37,291 nt of DNA from the NCBI GenBank assembly GCA_000310025.1, contig FN648795.1, positions 1-37,291 of the forward strand, in the 5' to 3' direction. Position numbers and translations under genes: made by a program. Positions 30,514 through 37,291 of the stretch are shown here, piece after piece. Below the pieces are notes generated by a model. That model was not told the DNA's origin. It searched no databases and was given only the letters and a program-made list of their open reading frames with translations. Position 1 is the first letter of the stretch. Every line of letters begins with the position of its first letter. The DNA comes from Ectocarpus siliculosus. Lineage: Eukaryota > Sar > Phaeophyceae > Ectocarpales > Ectocarpaceae.

Positions 30514-30765
30514 CATCTCTGGCTTGGGAGTCGATGCTTCTGCACCTCGTTCCAGCGACACGCCGGGCTCTGACCGTCCCTGGAATGTGCCATTTCTAAC
30601 ATTCAACCGTCAAGGCATTCTGTCATACCTTACATGAACCATGACTAACGCGCCCTCAGGCCTGAATTGCTCCAACACACCGATCTCGAAAATGTGGTAA
30701 AACTACAAGCACTGCGTATTGCACTATCAGAACGTCTTCACAGCAACGATTTATTGTTCTCTTTC
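30514..30765. repeat. Fragment of a further copy of the long unit
   Basis: From catctctgg at 30,514 the sequence matches 3,432 to about 3,685 of copy 1 at roughly 85-90%. It shares some bases (gtcataccttacatgaacc) with the diverged copy near 34,400 instead. It begins exactly where copy 2 stops, sharing only the bases cat at the joint. It is a distinct, intermediate member of the family. Confidence 0.75.
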
Positions 30766-31396
30766 GAATTGCATTTATTAATATTTTCTACCGCCCGAGG
30801 GAAGAGATACCAAACTGGCAGAGAGCACATTTCCCGCAGACGCGTTTCTGCGGCCTTTCTATCGTGCCTCTGCCTCTCTCCCAATAAAGGCTGTCTCTCT
30901 CTTCCCTCCAAACAGCAACTGAGGGTGCCCTCTCCTGCGGTGGAGGGAACCAATCTTACTGCACACAGTAGTCTCAGATGACCAAGTCCCTAAAATGGTA
31001 CCCTACCATTTTCTTCGCCAACATCGAGGTCATCATGACACTACTCGTGCAGTGGGATTAGGTCCTGCTACTGCCTACCTACCGCACACAGTGCTTTCCC
31101 CCGATTGCCTCCCGACTCGCTATGTCGTACCGAACGGGACACCCCTTGCGAGTCCTCTACTGTGGGCGGCTCCTACACATTCCTTCTGACTTCATCTCCC
31201 CGCCCTTCGGGATACTCGTTCCAATGTGTTGCCCCCAACAGCCATATACAGCAAATTCCCAAATCCTTAGCTAAATGGTGCAGCGCGCGTTAGTTTCTGG
31301 GATTCACCCCTATTTCGTAACTATTTGCCTCGAAGCTCCGCGGGCTTGGGCATACTTCAGAACTTGCACTGCACAACCTTTAACTAAGACAGGATG
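30766..31396. other. Unassigned stretch with AATAAA and a small palindrome
   Basis: An aataaa signal (about 30,882) is followed by ctgtctctctct and a cttccctcc tract. Further on, aaaatggta and taccatttt form a perfect 9-bp inverted repeat with a 3-bp loop at 30,993-31,013. The first part looks like the end of a Pol II transcript or an LTR R/U5 region, but no second LTR, TG..CA boundary or coding frame was found. Confidence 0.25.
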
Positions 31397-32170
31397 TTAA
31401 CGGCGCGTCATCGGGCAACGTTGCACAACATGACAACGACGCCACCACCAGAGCAACTGCTCCGCCGTCTGCTCTGTATCCCGATCATGGGTCGTTAACC
31501 TCATCCCGATTCTTGGATCGCCTGATGCGATGCACGAGGGGAACCCCGACCACTCCGGCGTGACGACGGCAGGAATAATCGGCACCCGGCGGTGATAATG
31601 GTGGCTTCCTACACACCGCCGCCGCATCGACCAGCTGCCCCGCTCCGCGATTGAGGACCCGATGAGGTCGTCCATCAGGTCTGAGTTCGCTTGTGCCTTA
31701 AATCTCGCTGCAGCCCTTATTGCCATGCCGTCGGGCCGCCCTCATTCGGCCGTGTGTTTTAATTCACTCAGCTCTCGGCGACCCCTTCAATAACATCCTT
31801 TTGATTCCACCGCCGCCCCTGGGCCGCGGTCTGCGGTCCGCGGAGAAGACCGTGCACGGCACGGGCGCCTTGCTGCTCCCCGAGCGGGCGTAAGCCCTGG
31901 CTCCCATGAAGACGGTCGCGGCGTGGTCGCGGCGTGGGGCACCCGGCCGACATATCCGCCGTCATGGCTTCTGAAAGGAAACACCTGGCGTTGCCGGCCA
32001 CGATCCCCACGCACCGGTCCGCCCGCGTCCTGCCGCCCTGCCCAAAAAAATCCTCGATTCAATCGCCATCTGCGAGTGTGCAAGCGCTCCCTTTCACAAC
32101 AAGCAACAGAGCAAAACGAAACCGAGTTGATGCGTTTCGTCCACGCGAATAGCGGAAAAATTGGCATTTA
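31397..32170 (-). other. G+C-rich patch with two weak minus-strand frames
   Basis: Noticeably richer in G+C than the flanks. On the minus strand a 110-codon frame (31,397-31,726) and frames of 81 and 127 codons (31,768-32,167) are open. A ttttgggcag acceptor-like stretch lies at about 32,040. Proteins read Arg/Ala/Gly-rich with no recognisable domain. It may be an exon cluster of an unknown gene or only compositional openness. Confidence 0.22.
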
Positions 32171-32239
32171 AATATTTCGTGCGTGCATCGCACGAATGCC
32201 GACTGTGTAAATGTGGGTAGTGCTGTTGAAATAAGCCCC

Positions 32240-33885
32240 CCCAAACCAGGCCACCAAAACACGATTGATGTATTTCGCCCCGGCACATACCGATTGCATA
32301 TCATCTGCACGAGGTACATGACCAACCGCCTAATCGCACAAACTCGGCGGCCGCAGGAACGGCACTACTGTATGAAATAGGCAGCCCTACCACAGAACCA
32401 ACAACGAATGTTGGTTGTTTTGTCCTGGCGGATACTGACAAATCCACACCATGTTCATGATTCTACTGGATAGTGAGAATCGCTCGAATGCGACAACCGC
32501 GGGAAGCACTGTTGTTGCTAGGAACACGCCCACACCCACGGCCGCCATTCACGACTCATGTGTTTGATTGTCGGCATAATATATCCGCGTGAATCGCCCA
32601 CTGCGAAAACCCCGTCAGCACTGTTCGAAACCAAGCCTACAAATCATGGTCGCCAATCACAAATTCATGTGATTCGCAGTGGCAATGTTGAAAACATATT
32701 TTGAGTGCCATGATTGCCGGATTTTTTTTTTTTGCCAATGCGCTGGCCGCATTAGACAGCGTTTTTCAACCGGAGCTCCATCACCACTCGCAGAAATCAC
32801 CATGATATGACTGGGACACGTTAGATTGGGTGGTCTAAGCAGATGCTGGCAACCAAGTTCTGATCGACATGTCTGCAGGAATCACACGAATGCGACGGTC
32901 TCGGTAGGCAACATCGTTGCAACAACTACCGCACCACCGCCAGCCACGATTGATGTGTCTTGTTCCCGCAGACACTGACCGAGCACAATATGAATGGATG
33001 GTAAGACTGCGCGAATCATCAAAGCGCGACCATCGCAGTTGGCATCGCTTCGAAAACCTAACGCTCCCACCCCATCTGCAAAACATTGTAGACGTGTTTA
33101 GTTCCGTCGCCTACTTAGATTTTATTCCTCGTGATGCATTCATGGCTGCGTGAACCGTGCAAAGCGACATCTGTGATATGCCGCAAACTTCATGACCGCC
33201 AAGCACAAGTGGTATTTGTGGTCCCCGCAAAAGAATGGGCTGCGTAGACCGCACGATGCGACACTCTGGTATGTACTGCTGCGAAAACAACAAGCCTACC
33301 AACCACGGTCGCCAATCACGATCCCGGCAGAAATTATGTGCTTGAGTCGCCCACTGCGGAACCCCTGCTAGTTAGCACTGGTCAATACGAAGCACCGACC
33401 TGGACCGTCAAACACGATTGATGCGTCCGGTGCCGGCATACACAAGTCTGCGTCAATCTGCGACAATTATCGTACGTAGCACTGTTCCGGTCAAGCTCAC
33501 CGACCACGGCCCCTAGACACGAGTCATGTGTTTGGTCCCGGCATAAACTGATCTGCGTGAATCGCCCAATGCAACGACCCTGGTAGATATCCATGTTCAG
33601 AAACAAGAAGCTACCAACCACGGTCGTCAAACACGATTTATGTGCTTGGTTCCGGCATGAACAAATAAATATGTGTGAATAGCCCGATGCGACAATCCTG
33701 ATGTTCCAAAATGAAGTTCACCAGCCACCGCCGCCAAATACGATTGGTGTGTTTGGTCCCGACATACACAAACCGGCGAGAAGCGCCCCATGCGCAACCC
33801 TGGCAAAATCTCCCAATGCCACAACCTTGGTAGGAAACACTGTACAAAGTGAAGCTCACCAGCTACGGCCGCCAAACACATGAAC
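32240..33885. repeat. Degenerate tandem repeat, about 105-115 bp period
   Basis: A box CCACGGcCGCCAAACACGATTGATGTGTTTGGTCCCGGCAT (written here as a rough consensus in parts: ccacggccgccaaac, then acgattgatgtg, then tttggtcccggcat) recurs at about 32,260, 32,550, 32,658, 32,945, 33,204, 33,318, 33,413, 33,518, 33,632, 33,739 and 33,877. A second box, cgcccaatgcgacaaccctgg, follows at roughly constant distance. Spacings from 33,204 on are 114, 95, 105, 114, 107 and 138. Copies are strongly diverged and the array ends where the diverged long-unit copy begins. No coding capacity is seen. Confidence 0.72.
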
Positions 33886-34761
33886 TCGCAAGACCCAATC
33901 AAGCTTGCATTTCCACCTAGCTGGAAACACTCGCAGATCGCTGCAGACCCCGCAAAAACATTACAGCCCCGAGCTGATACCCTTGAAAGCTCCTTCATCC
34001 CCAGTTCCGTCTCTTCCCCATTACTGCAGCCCTTTCAAACGCCCTCTTGGTGTTCGTTCGCTACTCCACGTTCCTTTTTGAGTTCGCACGTTTGATGTGC
34101 CGAAACATGAGCAAAAAATGTGATTGCTTTGCCCGCATCCGGGAAGTAAGTGCGCACCAGAACGTGTATTTTTCACGGGGTTGTACAACAGAATGAAGAA
34201 GAAAATGATTTCGAAACCGCTCGCACCCACCGGCGCTTTCTCAAGGCGCTTTGCTGTATTTTCTTGTTTTCGGAAGAACTTGGCGACATGCCTGCATCTC
34301 TGGCTCGTCGATGCTCACTCACTTCGTTTCAGCACACCCTGAACTCTGACCGTCCCTTGGATGTGTAATCTCTCACATGCAACCGTCAAGGCATTCTGTC
34401 ATACCTTGCATGAACTATCACTAATACGCCTCAGGCGTGAGTCCAAAATGTGGGAATTACAGACACAGAGACCGTATGACACTATCCGAAGTTTTTCGCA
34501 GCAACGAAAGTGCACTCTCTTTGACCCGGAAACACAAGGGGTAGAACGATTGGCAGGGCGGGGTGAAGACTTTTTTAATCTGCCACTGACTTTCGTTTGC
34601 TACTTGAAAAGGATTCAGCCAGGCACCATACGGTCCGTCCGTGTTTGGTTTGGGAAAGTGCAGTCGAATGACAAACGTCGGCCGAGTATTTACGGCCATG
34701 AGCAGGGAAATGGAAATGCATAGCATGGTTTGGGTTTAGGAGTGGAGAACGTTCGCTATGA

Positions 34762-35487
34762 ATGGGATGCAAGCTATCCCGAAACGTGGCATACACCGAA
34801 AACGGACGCTGGCCTCGTCAGATGACCATGAAACCCTTCCAGAAAACAGATTTGGGCAAACCCGACCAAACAAGCCCTTCGATGGACTACCACTCTCGAG
34901 ATTATGGCGGAAGCTTTGGTGCGGTTCGGAATTTACCCGACTTGGAATGTGGTCATGGTTTGACATGTCTCATTCACGCTACAGTCGCCATTTCGTTGTG
35001 GTTGACCTCATCGCGCATGCATCAAAGCTCCGCCTACCGGCACTGGGCAGGTTCATGGCGGCAGACGTATGTCCTGATTTTTCACTCAAATGTTGATGGG
35101 CCGTTGGGCAAGCGCAAGAGGCCAGTCCCCCGCGTGGCTTGGAGTGGTTGCCGCATTGGTAGCTTTGGAAGGTCACATGTGTCCGGTATCCCGCCATATT
35201 GGGGGCAGCTTGATGGCCTGCTGATACATCGATCTGTTGGCTCTCACTTACTCGGATTTGCCAATTCGCTTTGGAACATATCGGCACAGGTACGACCACC
35301 GTTGTTTGGATGCCTCAGGTCTTTGAATGCCCCACCCTCTATTGTCAAGCGGACATTCGGTAAAAAAAAACGTCGATTCATCGCAAACTCTTGCTCTTCT
35401 ATCAACTTCTGTGATGCTGGGTCTTTAGCCACACAAACTAGCCAGCACAGCATCTCCTGTGGGATGGAAGATACGAACGGTGACTAA
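34762..35487 (+). CDS. Hypothetical protein, 241 codons, in the diverged copy
   Basis: The longest plus-strand frame outside the retroelement apart from 23,942. It begins at an ATG and runs through NVAYTENGRWPRQM, DYHSRDYGG, PLGKRKRPVPR and KKKRRFIANSC to a TGA at 35,485-35,487. In copies 1 and 2 the first block is kept in the same frame with some silent changes (for example aac/aat, acc/acg, cgc/cgg, tat/tac), but their frames are broken further on. It has many Arg, Ser and Trp and no recognised domain. A minus-strand exon candidate overlaps its end (35,252-35,456); both cannot easily be real. Confidence 0.3.
   Translation: MGCKLSRNVAYTENGRWPRQMTMKPFQKTDLGKPDQTSPSMDYHSRDYGGSFGAVRNLPDLECGHGLTCLIHATVAISLWLTSSRMHQSSAYRHWAGSWRQTYVLIFHSNVDGPLGKRKRPVPRVAWSGCRIGSFGRSHVSGIPPYWGQLDGLLIHRSVGSHLLGFANSLWNISAQVRPPLFGCLRSLNAPPSIVKRTFGKKKRRFIANSCSSINFCDAGSLATQTSQHSISCGMEDTNGD
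35252..35456 (-). CDS. Possible exon with good splice borders
   Basis: On the minus strand the segment is preceded by cttccatcccacag and followed by gtaagtgag, both close to consensus. Between them a frame reads MLCWLVCVAKD, then EEQEFAMNRRFFLPNVRL and NNGGRTCADMFQ. Copies 1 and 2 keep the EQECAMNRR block and a donor-like gtatgtgag or gtaagtgag, but carry two in-frame TGA codons and a shift. Upstream in minus-strand order, a 138-codon frame (35,709-36,122) may be another exon: its LRERVRQLL and TDDTGNDWQ blocks align in frame with copy 1 at 4,841-5,128. No family is recognised. Confidence 0.28.
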
Positions 35488-36260
35488 GCCAGGCAGGCTT
35501 AAGAAAGAATACTCTACCGATACCACAGAACCCAGCATGTCGTGTGCGCTCAAGCAAAGAATGTGTTGTTTTCTTCCAACCTTGTACATCACCGAAAACA
35601 GGTTCAGGCTTCGAGATTGTATGTATCAGAACACGGACGCCGGGCGAACATTTCCCTGCCTGAGCAGAGTTGTGTAGGTGTTTGGATGCTTGGGAGAGAT
35701 TCAAGAGGTCACGCTACGGGAGAAAGGCATCCTAGCGAGCCGTTTGCTGGAGGTGTTTGACTCATGTCTGTTGCCCTGAATGCATGGGATGACTTGTAAC
35801 CCACTACATTTTCAAACGCAAAGTCGCTCTCAGAACAGTTAACCGTTTTGCTCTGCCAGTCGTTCCCCGTGTCATCTGTCTCATAGACCGTTTGATTGAT
35901 GCCAAGCAGCTGTCGGACCCGTTCTCTTAGACAAATCACTAGAGAAGTAAGCGACGACATACTGTGTTTTCTTGGTCTTCCATCGCCCCCAGTTTCCGAA
36001 CACCTACAAACCCATATTCCATAAAAGGTTGTCTGGAATGATACGGGTGCACGTATCTTCGGCATTACGTTTGTATTATTGTCATGGACACCTTGCAATC
36101 CACACTTACTGTGACCATGCAAGGAGGTGCAATCGGGCTTGCAGATATTGCGAGCTGATCATCGACACTGTCATATTTCCGTCTCCGTGACTTCATCTCG
36201 TAAGCACGATCAGAACCCATGACGTTGGCTTTCCCCCCCATGGTCAACTCGCCGTCAGAG

Positions 36261-37291
36261 AAAGCGAACGCTCGGGTATGTGTCTAATTGTCCGCATACG
36301 AATGTTTTCACATGGCATGACGTTCTCATATTGGATAGGGGATAAAAGCTTTTCTCCGCTGTGACCGTGAAGTCGCATCTTCGGTACGTAGCATATTTTC
36401 GGTACGTGCTACACGACCATCTGCTATGGCGCAACACAGTAGACTGTCACCCCCCAAACGATACTCTCGGATTGCATTTACCAATAAGGACGTGCGTCTG
36501 GGGGTGTCTCTAGGAAGCAATTCGAACATGTTTCAGACTTGGGCGACCTCAGGAGTCTAAAGATCGGAGTAGCCAGTAGTTGTGAGATCGTGTTTTCTAC
36601 TTTGTTGGACTCGAACCCCATAGGATATAATTCGACGAGAGGTATAAGATCCTGTCTCGGTACACCTTGGGAACTCCCCCCCGGGGTTGTGTACCAAAGC
36701 AACCAAGTTGCGAACTCTACACACACGCGCCCTTCAACCGCACTTTGTTCCACGCTATATGTGAGTAGTAGCCAGGGATTCTGAGCACGGCATGAAAGGG
36801 AAAACACCAAGGGACGCCGCAGCGTGTGCTTGAGGCCTTGTTCCGGCACAACGATCACGGTGTCCCTTCGAGCTGGATTTGACTCGATTTACAGGTCGAT
36901 ATTCGATTTGTCCAGGTCTTGTCTGTTCGAGGGATCGTATTTGACGAGAACGGTACATTCCACACCCCTCACTGCTGCCCCGACGCTTGCTATGACTGGA
37001 GGATGGCCCGACATTTCGGTGACCCGAAGTACATCATTGGCGCGTACCGTGCATGTCAATGTCAATCTTGCCGAACTCACGATCCATCCTCAACAACGAT
37101 CGTCATACACGATGACCAACAGGTGTATGTTCTACAGCAACGAACAAGCGCAAACACTATTGGTCCAACATTTAATGATGATATTCGCTGCAACATGTGG
37201 GCGGCCAGGTGCAGCCAGAATCGACATGTCATGCCGAATACCATTTCCTCGGGCGTGCTCTTGTGTTACTCGCCAGACAGCGCTGCTGCTA
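36261..37291. other. Unassigned right end
   Basis: No match to the other blocks. Two minus-strand frames stand out: 36,478-36,858 (126 codons, including TWLLWYTTPGG and ENTISQLLATPIFRLL) and 36,889-37,080 (63 codons, LTLTCTVRANDVLRVTEM). The second ends at a gtaaat that could be a splice donor. Neither is recognised. A ttcggtacgt is repeated at 36,379 and 36,399. Confidence 0.25.

Larger units (their letters stand above)
33881..36260. repeat. Diverged third copy of the middle of the long unit
   Basis: Aligns with 3,009 to about 5,720 of copy 1, at an estimated 70-80% identity with many indels. It keeps the segment that copy 2 lost at 28,140 and the piece that copy 1 lost at 3,917, so it can serve as an outgroup for both. 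The right end fades near 36,260. Confidence 0.75.

Noticed and set aside
30880-30980. Solo LTR based on AATAAA and pyrimidine-rich tail
   Set aside because: No TG..CA ends, target duplication, primer-binding site or second copy could be found in the window.
36478-36858. Known gene in the 126-codon minus frame
   Set aside because: No motif recognised; listed only as part of the unassigned right end.

Overview
This is eukaryotic nuclear DNA: a repeat-rich scaffold segment with one 100-N assembly gap. It has no operons, and most open frames are short. The best clues to the organism are two 72-bp leucine-rich-repeat (LRR) exons, each flanked by AG and GT and carrying one 24-residue unit in intron phase 1, and a tyrosine-recombinase (YR) retrotransposon with split direct repeats. 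Brown algae such as Ectocarpus are known for LRR receptor genes built from such exons. I therefore infer a stramenopile, probably a brown alga. No rRNA, tRNA or organelle gene was seen to confirm this.

Layout. (1) 1-10,155 is copy 1 of a long duplicated unit that probably continues left of the window. Its right part carries one LRR exon on + and coding-like frames on -. (2) 10,156-11,791 is mostly unassigned and ends in an N gap (11,792-11,891). (3) 11,892-14,212 is a second copy of the right part of the unit, with a second LRR exon. (4) 14,471-14,667 plus 22,721-30,513 is copy 2 of the unit, split by a retroelement. (5) 14,668-22,720 is that element, a Ngaro/PAT-type YR retrotransposon on the minus strand. 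(6) 30,514-30,765 and 33,881 to about 36,260 are older, more diverged relatives of the unit. (7) Between them lie an unassigned stretch, a GC-rich patch and a degenerate tandem repeat of about 105-115 bp. (8) 36,260-37,291 is unassigned.

Read on the minus strand, the retroelement runs A1 repeat, Ala-rich Gag-like ORF, non-coding spacer with a tandem array, Gag-like ORF with two zinc knuckles, spacer with a 146-bp duplication, reverse transcriptase/RNase H, YR, B1, A2, B2. RT/RNase H and YR overlap in a -1 relation. The YR gene is broken by one extra copy of a 7-bp motif. Copy 1 of the long unit preserves the near-empty target site and shows no target-site duplication, as expected for YR integration.

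Most of the duplicated unit looks like decayed, non-selected sequence. The exception is the LRR exon. Its two copies differ at about 12% of bases against roughly 3-6% in the flanks, and every amino-acid change falls at a variable, non-scaffold position of the repeat. This is the pattern expected of a diversifying ligand-binding surface and is the most interesting signal here.
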